Notes: generated by a model from the sequence alone, not told the origin. A DNA stretch of 64,000 nucleotides from Quercus robur (GCF_932294415.1 NC_065542.1:50694942-50758941), one strand, 5' to 3'. Positions 11,519 through 22,559 are shown, numbered from the stretch's first letter. Numbers and translations: made by a program.

Positions 11519-11729
11519 GTATCTCGAAGAGTACCACGTATACTCTACTCCAATCCTGACTTGATAGTCTTCTTTTTGAAATAGTGTTTCCCTTTATGTG
11601 CTTCTATGACAATGATCAAACGCTTTAGGATGAAGACCCACATGAGTATGTGAGAAAGGGCTATGCCGCAGATCTCATCGATGATTTATACAGTCCGAGG
11701 ACTGCTGACATGATTTCACTCTCCCAAAG
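11519..11729 (+). pseudogene. SAD2: SAD2-like exon A, arm 2 copy
   Basis: After a TTCTACTATATATGCAG acceptor the plus strand reads an importin-7-like segment: a decayed SISRSTTYTLL-like start, then FEIVFPFMCF, DNDQTL, a stop, and [12 protein letters not shown] followed by [10 protein letters not shown]. The stop at the position of a conserved Trp (TGG to TAG) and frame slips show it is a pseudogene. SAD2-type importins carry Ran-GTPase-dependent cargo through the nuclear pore; that role comes from the family, not from this fragment. Confidence 0.85.
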
Positions 11730-12610
11730 ATCTATAGTATGACTTCTAAAATAAATTCTGCGGTACTTTTGTACAGTTTTGAAACTAGGATAGTAATTTC
11801 AAACTTCGATGGTAATTTCATTAGGTCCCCCATAGTTTTTCCTGTTTTTAGCTTTCTCAATGCGTCCCTTATCTCAGTCCTTTTAATTCTTTGGATAAAC
11901 CTAGGATTCCTAGCCTCAAATGGGCTTCTCAATTCGTTTTAATGCATTGTATTTGTATCACTTCCATTGAAATTTTATCAATATCTCTCTTTAACGTCCT
12001 TTTGCTTTAATAATACTCTTTGATCTTCATTCTTGATTCACTCTTGACTTAATTCAAGTTCCTCGTCCACTTCCTGGTCTTAGCGAATTTATATATATTA
12101 TTTTCTCCATCCTTCATTCCCAACTTGCTATGTAATTCATCATGACCCTTAGTTTAGCCTCTTGGACAGCCTTTTTTGGTTCCTTTTACGCCAACTTATA
12201 ATTTTCATAAGCAATATTGTCTCTACATCTAGGGAGTCTCTTTTTAATCTTGCACCATCAAGTCTCCTTAATTGGTTGCCCACATCCTTTAGATTCTCCA
12301 AGTATATCTTTAACCACTCTTTAAATACATTGCTATATTTTTCCACATTTTCTCAAAATCTTCATCTAGATCCCACTTTCCTTCTTTGACAATTTTTCTT
12401 TAAACACGTCTTGTTTCTCTCTTCAAACCCTACCACCTCATTCTTGGGTTTTTCTATCTAATATCTCTTATAGTTCATCTTCTAATACAAATGTCTAGTA
12501 CCACTCACATATGTTGAGTGGTTACACTCTCTCGGTATCACCTTACAATGATTACGACATCTACTATCGACTTTTTGAGTAAGGATGAAATCTATGCTAC
12601 ACTATGTGTA
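11730..12610 (-). mobile_element. RTE-type LINE fragment inside arm 2
   Basis: This is the reverse-strand counterpart of 3630-4635: GNQLRRLDGARLKRDSLDVE, KIISWRKRNQKRLSKRLN and FIQRIKRTEIRDALRKLKTG are readable. It shows the same position relative to the SAD2 exons as in arm 1. It is broken by stops and lacks a complete reverse transcriptase domain. Confidence 0.7.
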
Positions 12611-12699
12611 AATGTTTTTCTGTGTTTCTTAATGTTTACTTTTTCATTAGCGTAGATGTTGGTTATCTTGACACTGATTGCATTTTGTTCACAATGCAG

Positions 12700-13220
12700 A
12701 TTTGAATGAAATCCGTCCAATTCTTCCTCAACTCTTTGATGGTATGTGCTTCATGAAACTTTGCAAAATTTTGCGAACAATGCGAATTATTCAATGAGTT
12801 CTATAAATATATTTATTTTCTTCTGCCAAGAATTCTTTAAAGTTTAAACTTATGAATGGGGTTGAGAATGAGGACCTTGTCTTTATTTTGGAGGCTATAG
12901 TGGACATGTTTGGGGAGGAGATGGCAACTAATGCTCTTGGGTTTTGCCAGAATTTGGTATTGTTAGCCTCCATTTTTATTTGATTTTACACATATATTCT
13001 GAAGTTCTTGAACTTTTTTTAATAAATATTATGGCAGCTACATTTTGGAGGTGCATGAACATGGTTGAAGCTGATGATCCTAGTGCTTTGGCTGCAGTTG
13101 GCTGTTTGCGTGCCATTAGCACAATTCTTGAATCAGTGAGCAGACTTCCTCACCTTTTTGTCCAAGTTCAACCAACGTTGGTCCCTATAATGCATACAAT
13201 GTTAACAAGTGATGGCCAAG
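12700..13220 (+). pseudogene. SAD2: SAD2-like exons B, C and D, arm 2 copy
   Basis: Three consecutive exons keep their splice sites. Exon B (12700-12741) follows ACAATGCAG and reads DLNEIRPILPQLFD before GTATGT. Exon C (12831-12956) reads EFFK, then a 7-bp insertion shifts the frame, then [20 protein letters not shown] and [16 protein letters not shown]. Exon D (13038-13220) is open, with [20 protein letters not shown], and is 15 bp shorter than its arm 1 partner because of an EDEA-region deletion. The order matches SAD2/importin-7-like proteins. The frameshift in C and the missing remainder make it a pseudogene. Confidence 0.9.
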
Positions 13221-13549
13221 GTATGTATTCTAATACTTCTATTTGGCTTATTTTTGACATTGTTTCTATTCTTTTCTGAATCATTTGATTTCCTGATAAA
13301 TTTTGCTGCCAAAAAGGATTTGTGGGCCTTGTATATATTGTTATCAATAAGTCTCAAGCGCATTTTGTTTGATTGTGTATTACGCTTTCTGTATATATTG
13401 GATTCTCTATCTTCTTGATTGTTTGCGGTTGACAGTTGTTTAAAGGATTGGTATTACTGCTATTTCGTATGGGTACATAATGGGTTTCAGTATCCTGTCC
13501 TTATGCCTTCACATGTAAACATACACAATCACTTTTGCGTAAAAGGTAT

Positions 13550-13741
13550 TAAAAAAAGAGAAGTTGTCAAGCACTTCTGAATATGTCTAAAATCAAATAA
13601 AAATAGAGGCTAACAGTACCAAATTCTGGCATAGCCCAAGAGCAAAAGGTGACATCTCCTCCCCAAACTAGTCCACTATAGTCTCCAAAATAAAGACAAG
13701 GTCCTCATTCTCAACCTCATTCATAAGTTTAAAGAACTCTA
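13550..13741 (-). pseudogene. SAD2: Third SAD2-like exon C copy
   Basis: On the minus strand 13620-13740 reads [20 protein letters not shown], then IVD, a stop, FGEEMSPFALG and LCQNL, followed by the intron start GTACTG. It is closer to the expected family sequence than either arm copy (NEVENE rather than NGVENE). It points opposite to exon C at 12831-12956, so it forms a second, smaller inverted pair. It ends abruptly at about 13741 where AUG3 intron sequence starts. Confidence 0.85.
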
Positions 13742-14029
13742 GAACCAGACTAATCAAATTTGCAGAGTTTAAATCAAAACTATCATAAAAGTGAACAAGT
13801 TTAAAATATATTCCATTTATCATAGCTTACATACCTCTAAATTTCTCGCTGAAAGACTATCGTCTAGATTTGTAAGGTGTCCATTGACAGTTGTAGAAAC
13901 TTGTGCCCAACTCCCTTGGATTAAAGATGAAGCCTGGTCAGTGAGCATATAAAATTGAGACTGAATATGCCTGAGTTGTTTCTGCAACTCTAAAGCTTCA
14001 GCTTTATATGCCAAAGTTGCGTCCCTAAA

Positions 14030-14740
14030 AATAAATTACAATTTTTAAGAATTTTTTAATTAAAAATATCGGCATTGGAAACAGAATACTAGAATTTCAT
14101 CATTACTAACCCAAATAATTCACAACAAATACATCAACAACAAAAAATTTCATCAGAAGCTAAAAGATAGAGGATTTGTCAAGTGCTGTTCCCAACTAAG
14201 TGAGGTAATAGAAGGGGTGGCTTGGATAAGGTTTTACCTTCAGCATTTTTTGCATTAAGTGGGCACACAAAATGTGTCATGTCATAATGAACCTAACACT
14301 ATGTTTAGTTGATATAATGAAGTGAAAACCAAATACAACCCAGAAGATAATCATTGAATTCAGCATCAAATTAAGACCGAGAGACATATCATCTATCATG
14401 ATTCAAACTCGCTAAAATTTCAATCGAAATGGATGGATTCTCCCCATTTTGATCAAAATGGGGGAAATGTTATAAGTTATGGAACGGCATTCTCCCCATT
14501 TCAATCCAAATGGAGGGATTATTTTTCACGGCTATGATTTGATTTCTTGGATTTAACAATGTACAAAAACGATGTGACACTTGTTACATCTTTAGATTCG
14601 TAATATTTAATAAAAACCATGAAATAAACCCATTTCAAATGGAGATGAACCTAATACAAAAATTATAGTTTAAACTTTAAAAGCCCTATCTAAAACATGA
14701 AAAAAGGCATGCAATAAATGAGCATTTGGATCACGTCCAC
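14030..14740. other. AUG3 intron 2 sequence, no separate gene
   Basis: This is AT-rich sequence between AUG3-like exons 2 and 3. It includes diverged direct repeats of ATTCTCCCCATTT near 14435 and 14490. No open frame of interest was seen. Confidence 0.5.
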
Positions 14741-14922
14741 GTTTGGATGTTTTGCGTTTCAGCCTTTTTTTTTTTTTTTTTGGACCAGCGCCTGGTGCAT
14801 TGTTCATGGGACATGAACAATGCATCAAGGCTTATGAACAATATTTTTAGTGTGAATAGAAATCAGAAATTACTTTTTTATTGTTTTCAGTTTTCAGCAA
14901 AATAAGCGGTATCCAAATGCGA
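14740..14922. mobile_element. Degenerate MITE (CGTTTGGATGTTTTGCG type)
   Basis: It begins with CACGTTTGGATGTTTTGCG and ends with GCGGTATCCAAATGCG, an imperfect inverted match. It contains a short palindrome, TGCATTGTTCATGGGACATGAACAATGCA, near 14797-14825 and a poly-T run. The class is uncertain (hAT-like). Confidence 0.4.
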
Positions 14923-14924
14923 GA

Positions 14925-15074
14925 AATTATTAGATACTCCTGGAGTACCATAAATGCGGACTCCCTCCTCTCACATGAATGATGGGTCCCACTAATTAAA
15001 TTCATGGTGGAACCTATCATTCATGTGAAAGGAGGGACTACGCATTTATGGTATTCCGGGAGTACCTAATAATT
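14925..15074. mobile_element. 150-bp foldback MITE with about 68-bp arms
   Basis: The left half (AATTATTAGATACTCCTGG... ATGAATGATGGGTCCCAC) pairs with the right half almost completely (GGTGGAACCTATCATTCAT... CCGGGAGTACCTAATAATT). Only a loop of about 13 bp stays unpaired. There is no coding potential. No convincing target duplication was found. It lies in an intron of the AUG3-like pseudogene, next to another degenerate MITE. Confidence 0.8.
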
Positions 15075-15861
15075 TTCCTCCAAACACACCCTAAATATGC
15101 ATATTTAACTGAAAAGGAAACTCTTCATCGAAGGCATATACTAGAACAACCACTATGATGCAAATTTGAAACCCTAGCCCCAAATATGTTTGATTTCATA
15201 CGTTTTTTGTCAAAAGAAGAGATAAATGTATAACAACCATGTTTTTATTGGTAAGTTATAGAAGCGGTGAGTGAATACCCAATATCTTTCTTCAACGCCA
15301 AAAAGTGCTTCCTTCCTGGTCTAGTAGAAAAGGCAAAAATGCTATCATCAAAAGCAAAGTCCAAGTCCTCTCTCCCTGTAATCACTCAAAAATTCAAATT
15401 CTGTGGAAAAGTGAAGTAAATAAAAGATGATGAAGAAGAAGAAACCTTAATTGAAAAAGGGAAAGGAGAGAGAGAGAGAGAGAGAGGACACTCTGCTCCG
15501 ACGTAACCCAATTCCCTTAGCAAAGAGCACACTCGACCTCCGGCCACTCTCTCTCTCTCCCTCTCTCTCTCTCTCTCTTCCTCTCTTTCTTTTGTTCTGT
15601 TTAAAGAGAGAGAGAAAAAGACAGAAAATTTGAATTGTGTTTTTTGCAACGGCTTTCTTGCTGTTATTTATTGGCCAACTCTCATGCTTCACTGACACAC
15701 ACACTCTTTGTGGTGGTGTGGTGTGTGGGTGCAATTTGCAAAACAAAATGGGGCTTTGCCAAAACCGTTTTGGTTTTGTTTTGTTGGAGTCAAAAGTGAA
15801 CGAATTTTTTTTCCATTTAACATTAGATTGCTAAGAATTTTGTTAGTTACCTAGTTTCAAA

Positions 15862-16624
15862 ACAAAGTGGAAAAATAGCATCTCGAGTTTCTAAAACTCG
15901 AGTTTTGGGCAGAAATCAAGTTTCTAATACTCGAGATCCTGAGCTATAAGCGGCTGACATGGATTTTTTTCCATGTGGAGCCACGTTGAAATCGAGTTTC
16001 TAAAACTTGATTTGTGATCATATTTCACCACAGCGTCCAGACCAGAACACTCTCGCACCCAAACATACAAATCCCAACCTAAGACAAGCACATACATCAC
16101 CATCGGCGAACCCATCGGTGGAGACTCCAGAACACTCTCACACCAAACATACAAACCCATCGGCGGAGACAAGCGTAGACATCAAAAAACCCATCAACGG
16201 AGACAAGCGCATCTCATTGGTGGTAGAAAACTCTCGTCTCCTCTCATCGGCAACCTCACTCAAGTTTCACTTCTTCTTCCTCACGATCTTTTGAGTTCTT
16301 CGTGCAAATCAAACACAGATTGTCCAATCACCCACTCAAATCTGTTCTTCCTCTATTCTTCGTCGCTGTTCTTTGTCGTCTAATCGTTATTCTTTGTCGT
16401 CAGATCGTTGGTTCTTTCTTCAGTTCTGTTGTTGTTGAATTACCAAAATCGAGTCTCAGATATTCAGTTTTGGCTTTTAGAACTCGAGTCTTTAAAACTC
16501 GAGATCTATGTGGCATTTTTTGTCCAACTCATCCAACAGAAGATTCGCAAAGTGAGTCTCTGAGACTCGAGTTTTAATATGGATCTCGAGTTTCTAAAAC
16601 TCGAGATGCTAGTTTCCTTATTCC
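15862..16624 (+). mobile_element. TIR element with CTCGAG-rich ends, copy 1
   Basis: The left end reads GTGGAAAAATAGCATCTCGA and continues with a CTCGAGTTTCTAAAACTCGAG palindrome. The right end mirrors it: CTCGAGTTTCTAAAACTCGAG, then ATGCTAGTTTCCTT. A candidate short target duplication TTTCAAA flanks it (15855-15861 and 16625-16631). There is no transposase. A second copy in opposite orientation lies near 32372-32885. The 95-codon frame at 16007 is internal and not convincing. Confidence 0.65.
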
Positions 16625-16639
16625 TTTCAAATGCATGTT

Positions 16640-17840
16640 AACTTACTACATTGTAGACCCTTACACAACTAATCTGCAAATATCCCCAAAGTGAACCCAT
16701 GATTTCTTGCTTTCCAAATTTTGAAAATATATATAAGAGCATGCATTCCTTCTTTTGAAATTTCAATTTCAATTTCAGTTTCAATTTCAATTTGGTGAGA
16801 GATTTCTTGTAATATTGTTTTGTATTTTTTTGAAGTACGTGTAAGTAAAAAAATGTGTAAAAATACGTGTAATGTTGTTTAAACATTGAAAACTGTTGTT
16901 TAAACAACGATAACAAACGGGCCCTAAAACTGTGAAATTTCAATTCAATTTCAATTTTTATGATTTAAATAAAGTGGGTATAGAATGTGAAGTAATAATT
17001 GCGTAACAAGATTTTCTTTTCCTTTTTCTTTTCTTTTTTTTTTTTTTTTTTTCAAATGGTGACTTATTTCATTTATCTATTTTTATACTAGTATTATTTG
17101 TGGAGACATTTTTTTTTCAGACTAATGTAGGGTTTTGCTTTGATGGATTTCTTCTTTTTTTTTTTTTTTTTTTTTTCTTTTCTTTTTGGATTTCCATATT
17201 GACCTTCGTTGAGCATGTAAATCTTGACTCTCTTTTTTTTTGAAGTTTTACTTATTTGTTCTCACAAATGTTGACAACCTTGGAAAACTTCTATTTTTCT
17301 TTTCATACAGCAAGTGTTAATTATTAATTGGATGTTCCTCCATTTGCTTCAATTTGATCGAAGTGGCAAAAATTATACTTGCTAATTTCTTTTTTAAAAT
17401 TAGCTATCAAAGATTCAAAAGCATAAAATGCTTACAAATTAATAAATTTCATATAAATTAACATGTACCTCATTCCTTTTCATTGTGTGTGTGTGTTTGT
17501 TTCTAAATAAAATAAAATAAAAAAAGAATAATTGTCTCACATTACTTAATAGAGTGTGTTCTTACTTTACCCTCCCTTAAAAGTTTCCATGACTTATGAA
17601 TTGTAATCTCATTCCATCTCCTTGGTATGTGCACCTATGTGATTGCTTCTAAAAAAATAAAAAAAAATAAAAACTAATAAATGCCATTTTCTAATGCCTT
17701 AACATATACAATCTAACATAAATATGTAAAAAATAAATAAATTTGTATTCTTGCATCCCAAACTTTCTAAATGCAAATGAAAATGAGTTTGTTTGGAAAA
17801 GAAAAAGAACATTTACTAAAGAGATTTAGTAATATATTTT
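16640..17840. other. AT-rich non-coding stretch
   Basis: It holds a TTTCAA hexamer repeat near 16760-16792, a probable TE end (AACAAACGGGCCC) near 16911, and several long T runs at 17035-17052 and 17155-17176. No gene was seen. Confidence 0.5.
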
Positions 17841-18026
17841 GGGTCATGCTAACGAGTGCCCTTAAAGCATTAGTTAACAATCCAGTTAAAGAAAGTTTTT
17901 ATAGGAAAAGATAAAAAAAGCAATTAATATTTTAATAGCTTTTTCCATTTTCCATAAAAGTGATGTCAAAACTTTCTTAAAATTGATTATTAACCAATGC
18001 CTTAAGGGTACTCGTTAGCATTTCTC
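17841..18026. mobile_element. 186-bp MITE, Mutator-like, 9-bp TSD
   Basis: It is flanked by ATATATTTT at 17832-17840 and 18027-18035. The ends are inverted over about 40 bp: GGGTCATGCTAACGAGTGCC on the left against GAGAAATGCTAACGAGTACC read from the right. It is non-coding. A 9-bp duplication and long TIRs fit a Mutator-derived MITE. Confidence 0.85.
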
Positions 18027-18396
18027 ATATATTTTTATAAACATATTTCTTAAATGTTCCCAAAATTAATGAGTTATACTCAGCAAAAATTGAATAATAA
18101 AAGAGCAAATGAGACACTAATACAAAATAATAGTTATACTTTAAAAGCAAAAAAGAAAAATAAAAAAGAAGATAAAATTGAAGGGGCCATTACCATAAAG
18201 TTTCTCATTATTTTTGTAATTTTTAGATTTTAATAAAAGGAGGTATTTTTGAAAAGGCAACAACTTATTGCACATATGATAACGTACATATCTTTACATG
18301 TGCCAAAAAAAAAAAAAAAAAAAAAAAAACACCTAAAATTATGACTTCTTGAATTAATGTCTATGATAAACTTCTTTTTAAAAGCTAGGGAACTAT

Positions 18397-18423
18397 GCTC
18401 CCCCCCCCCCCCCCCCCCCCCCC
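18397..18423. repeat. Poly-C tract
   Basis: A nearly pure run of about 27 C residues follows a poly-A run at 18306-18328. Long C homopolymers are uncommon in AT-rich plant DNA. Further examples lie at 46503-46519 and 62369-62386. Confidence 0.9.
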
Positions 18424-18762
18424 TTTCCATAGTTGATAAGGAGTATGAAGTTGGTGCAAAGAGTTATACGTTGATGATGAACGGTGTTAAGACAACAAGA
18501 GTACGGTGTGATCAATATCAACTTGTCAATCTTATCGCTATAGATGGGATCTACGACTACAGCTAATATAAGTTCAAATCTTTCAATCAGCAAAAAGAAA
18601 AAGGGAATCAAGCTGTTGACAAAGTAACATGTATAATATAAAAGTTAATGGACAGTTTTAGCTAACAAAAATACACTTCATTTGGGACTTTTCTTTCAGC
18701 GGTGACACCTAAGTTCATAAGTCAAAGAAATGGAGTAAAATCCAGGGTAGGCTCCCTAGAAA

Positions 18763-19368
18763 CAGGGGTGCCCAACAAATTTATAGGCCTAAGGCGATAT
18801 ATTTAAATGATACATTTTTGTTATCACTTAAATAATATTTAACAAGTATTTAATATCATAATTTTTTAAATAACAATTTTTTTTTTTTGGTAATATGCTT
18901 TTTTTGTGTGGAAAAAATACTAAAATTATAACTAATTTTACTACAAGAAAAACTTACAAACGATGTAGCAAAAATTGTGATTAGTGATACTTTAAGATCT
19001 TTTTTTGAGAAGGAATACTTCAAGAAGATAATAAGCAAGTATATGAATGATTGATATTAGGGATATTATAAATTTTACAACATTAGACTTACAAAGATGT
19101 ATCACCAATCACAAAAAGTAATTCAAAAATGCATTTAATAGATTGTTGATGTAAACAAATCATATTAATTGTCATATCAATTTGTAAAGGTTTTGAAGTA
19201 AAATTTATAGTATTTCTAGTATTTTCCTAAATGAATTATTTCTTGTGATTAGTGACACATATATTTGTAAGACTCATGTATTTAAAGTTGTATTATCTCT
19301 AGCATTACTTAATTCTTTGGAACTTCTTAAAACTGTAAAACTAATTTTCTTATGCTCTCTCTGTCTCG

Positions 19369-19434
<66 letters not shown>

Positions 19435-19511
19435 TTTTGTTTTTGGGGGGCCTTCTTTAGTAGGGGGTCCTAAGCGATGGCCTAAGTGGTCTAGGCTTAG
19501 AGCCAACGTTG
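18763..19511. mobile_element. 749-bp hAT-like non-autonomous element, 8-bp TSD
   Basis: CCTAGAAA flanks it at 18755-18762 and 19512-19519. The termini CAGGGGTGCCC and (reverse strand) CAACGTTGGC are degenerate forms of the hAT-type end CARNGTTGGC. It contains a compound (TC)n(TA)n microsatellite at about 19373-19428 and no transposase. Confidence 0.75.
19373..19428. repeat. Compound (TC)n(TA)n microsatellite
   Basis: A TC run changes directly into a TA run, inside the hAT-like element. The mirror arrangement (TA then GA) appears at about 46748-46830. Confidence 0.95.
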
Positions 19512-20211
19512 CCTAGAAATTTCCTCTACATATTATTTATGCTATAGTGGGTGCATTTAGCTTCATCTTAGATTAATTACAACACATGAGAGGGAGCTAT
19601 GCGACCAAAAGTTTTCAACATTTGATTTCTATTTCAGGTTAAACTTCTCTATGCATTGCATGACTTATCCATTAGTCTATGACTCTATATATAATTACAA
19701 GAGTCTTTATCAAGATTCTGCCATTTGTTAACTTTGGATAATCCACAACATGACACGTGGCATTAGTATGATTCATTGTGTGTTTATAAAAAAAAAAAAA
19801 ATTGATAATATTCATGTGTGCCTAGTAAATGTTTGTTTTTTTTTTTTTTTTTTTTTTTTTGAGTTTCAACCTATGATATCTACTCTTAAAAATTGTTTTT
19901 TATCATCAAATCAAGACACAAACACTAATTTAATATCAAATCGCTACAACTAAATTTAACCCAAAAATACTGGAAATTCTCTTAAATAAGACATTTAATT
20001 TGTTTCTTAATAAGACATTCACTATACAGCTAAAATGACTGGATGCACTAAATATTTTTATTTTTGAGAATCTAACGGAAGATTAAATATAGAATAAAAT
20101 TTAAAATATGTATTAAAATGTGAGTTCCAGTTAGCTCAACTGGTAAAGTCTCTGATAGTTGAATAAGAGATCTGGGGTTCAATCCCCGTCTACACCAAAA
20201 CTGATTGGTGT

Positions 20212-20855
20212 TGTATGGGTGCCAGGGCCCCAGGCCCATTGGGCCTGGGGACCTGACCTGGTAGCGTAGCCCATTTCCCATCCCCACTTTGAACCTATAG
20301 CCTCGATTCGAGCACCTTAGGGACAGAACTGGGCCTAAGAACCGAGATGAGACAACACCGTCTTGAACACCCACAACATGCCCCTTCTAGCCACCTTCAA
20401 CCTGGTCGAGGTATCATTGCTCGGAGATACTCTAACCGGTAATGCCTTTGAGAATATCGCTGCCGAGCAGGCCTTCAGAGGTGAGAATCAGTTCCAATGC
20501 CATTATCACTTTTCGACGGAGCACCCACTTAGGAATGATGGAATTGGACCCCCATTCGCACTAGTAAGGGGGAGTAATCATAACACCTACATTGATCGTA
20601 GCCTATAAATAGGAGAAGAGAATGAGGAATTGGGGGTTGGTAATTCTAGAGAGAACATTGAGAGAAGAGAGCAAGCACTCTAAGAGAGAAAGGTAGCGAC
20701 TATGTGAGGTAAAGAGAAGGGTTTGAGCAAACAGGAGTGTAGTCGAGTCTCAGAGTATAGGGCCACCCATAGTAGGAAACCCAAAACCCACAATACAAAT
20801 AGATTGTGAGCCCAAGTAGAGGCTGAACCCAATAACCATATTTTGGGTATGCACA
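20212..20855 (+). repeat. 5' LTR (644 bp)
   Basis: It starts TGTATGGGTGCC and ends GGGTATGCACA (TG...CA). A TATA box (TATAAATA) lies at 20604-20611. The following GAGAACATTGAGAGAAGAGA stretch is probably the transcribed R/U5 part. Confidence 0.95.
20604..20611 (+). promoter_or_regulatory. TATA box of the 5' LTR
   Basis: TATAAATA is preserved at the same LTR position in both copies (3' LTR at 30599-30606). It would drive genomic RNA of the element. Confidence 0.7.
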
Positions 20856-20857
20856 AA

Positions 20858-20875
20858 TGGTGCCATCTGTTGGGA
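20858..20875 (+). other. Primer binding site, probable
   Basis: TGGTGCCATCTGTTGGG begins two bases after the LTR end. Its TGGYGCC start is what a tRNA 3' CCA end would pair with in Ty3/gypsy elements. The tRNA used was not determined. Confidence 0.6.
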
Positions 20876-20989
20876 TCTCCTACGAAGCTATGGTTTTGCC
20901 AAGGCGCGCACGGAAAAATGTCTGGAGGACAATCAGGGAGCTACGTTGAACGTGGCTTTGGGAGATCTTCTCGGGGATCCACTTAGAGG

Positions 20990-22550
20990 GAAATGAGGCA
21001 AAAGGGACACGAAGACAGGGAGTATGAGGAGCAAGGGCAGTCTGGCCTTGGAGAGGGGTCGTTTCAAATGTACTGGACAATGTCCAGCGCTTTGAGGCGC
21101 AACTGTTTTGACATAAGGGATGAAGAGCTTGAGCAGAGGGATGAGAAACTTGAGCGTCTACGTAGGTTGGTGAGGGATTTGGAGTTGGAAGCAAGAGATA
21201 GGCATTGAAGAAGGAACCATGAGGAGCGAGGGGAAGGGTTGGCTAGTGTGGGGGGCCATCATGGAGCAAGGTCCCATCAATTTGGATCTCATCAGCATCG
21301 GGATCGCTTGCGAGAATATATAGACCGGGATTCGATTTTCCCAGAGGAGCAACGACCTCGGAATGCTGCCATGGACGCTATGAGCCGCGCATTACGCCGG
21401 GCCGCCCGATCACCATTCTTAAGGGAGATTGAACGGGCCCCTATGCTAAGCAAATTTACATGGCCATCGTTCAATTCTTACGATGGAAAGACGAATCCGG
21501 TAGAACATGTAAGCCATTATATTCAAATGATGTCTTTACACACTCATAACGACGCACTGATGTGTAAGGTATTTCCTTCAAGCCTTGGTCCCATTGCTTT
21601 GAGGTGGTTCAATGGGTTAAGGAAAGGCTCAATTCACAGTTTTCCGAGTTGATTCAAGAGTTTAGCGTTCGGTTCATGACCTGCAGCCGAGTTCCGCAGC
21701 CCATGGATGCATTGCTGTCAATGAAAATGGGGGCTGGGGAAACCCTCTACAACTACACTAATCGGTACTGGGAGCTGTACAACAAGATTGGCGGAGGTAA
21801 TAAAAAAATTACAGCGAGTACTTTTCGGATGGGATTGCCTGAGGATTCCGAATTGTGAGACTCATTGATAAGGAGGCCTCCCGAGGATATGAGGCAATTG
21901 ATAAGGCGTATTAAAAAATATAAACGATTGGAGGACGATCGGTTATAGAGCAAAGGTAAGGCCCCAGTCATAAATCATCCTCGACAGAGTGGTTTACAGT
22001 CAAGGCCTAGGAAGGACTTGAGGATTCAAGAGCCGGGGCCACAAATGGGGGAAGTGAATGTAGCCTTCAAGGAGCCGGTGCACAAGATTGTAGACTGAAT
22101 CAAGAATGAACTGTACCTCCGGTGGCCGAACAAGATAGGAGGTGACCCTTCAAGGAGGAATTAGAACCTATACTGTACTTATCATAAGGATAAGGGGCAC
22201 ACTACCAAACAGTGCAGAGTGTTAAAAAATCATCTCAGGCAGTTAGTGAAGGCGGGGTATTTAAAAGAGTTCGTGGTGGACCCAAGGAGTCAGGAAGCTG
22301 GACAGGGTGCTCGGCCTCATAGGAATCCCCTCCCACCCCCATTGGGAGTAATAGAGGTCATCCACGTAGCCCCAAAGGGCGCTCATATGTCCAAGAGGAG
22401 GGGGTGCTAGCAGTGGTATTGGCGAAAAGTAGCTCAGGTGAGCAACCTTCCGAGAAGAAGTTAAAGTACACACGGGAGCCCATTGCCTTCAATGATGATG
22501 ATCTGGAGGGCACGATTCAACCACACGACGATGCTTTGGTGGTTACAGCC
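20990..22550 (+). pseudogene. gag: gag region (decayed)
   Basis: Frame-shifted pieces of a Tat-type gag: an Arg/Glu-rich start near 21000-21200, a capsid-like segment at 21380-21860 (LREIERAPMLSKFTWPSF, then YDGKTNPVEHVSHY) and a modified zinc knuckle CTYHKDKGHTTKQC near 22170-22215. A frame change occurs near 21610, with stops near 21855, 21945, 22098 and 22163. Capsid protein packages element RNA; this copy can no longer make it. Confidence 0.85.
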
Positions 22551-22559
22551 TAAATAGAT

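Larger units (their letters stand above)
7775..13475 (+). repeat. Large inverted repeat, arm 2
   Basis: This is the reverse-complement partner of 2735-6698. It is longer because two TIR transposons (8197-8671 and 9089-10451), each with a 9-bp target duplication, are present only here. Without them the arm is about 3.85 kb. It carries the SAD2-like exons on the plus strand and the RTE LINE fragment on the minus strand. Confidence 0.9.
13835..15547 (-). pseudogene. AUG3: AUG3 (HAUS augmin-like subunit 3), truncated 5' part
   Basis: Three exon remnants lie in order on the minus strand. Exon 1 (about 15486-15547) reads VAGGRVCSLLRELGYVGAE with GTG where ATG is expected, then runs into a GA-rich tract and loses the rest of the exon. 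Exon 2 (15279-15375) reads REDLDFAFDDSIFAFSTRPG and KHFLALKKDIG after a TTACAG acceptor. Exon 3 (13835-14024) reads [20 protein letters not shown], then [17 protein letters not shown] and SLSARNLE before GTATGT. The junction of exons 2 and 3 keeps frame (KDIG-DATLAYK). Augmin recruits gamma-tubulin to spindle microtubules; AUG3 is normally about 600 aa, so only the N-terminal quarter is represented. It is probably not functional. Confidence 0.8.

Noticed and set aside
20120..20200. Possible real tRNA gene
   Set aside because: Box A and box B are good, but the rest does not fold as a cloverleaf by eye. A SINE tail and 17-bp target duplication flank the unit once the retrotransposon is removed.
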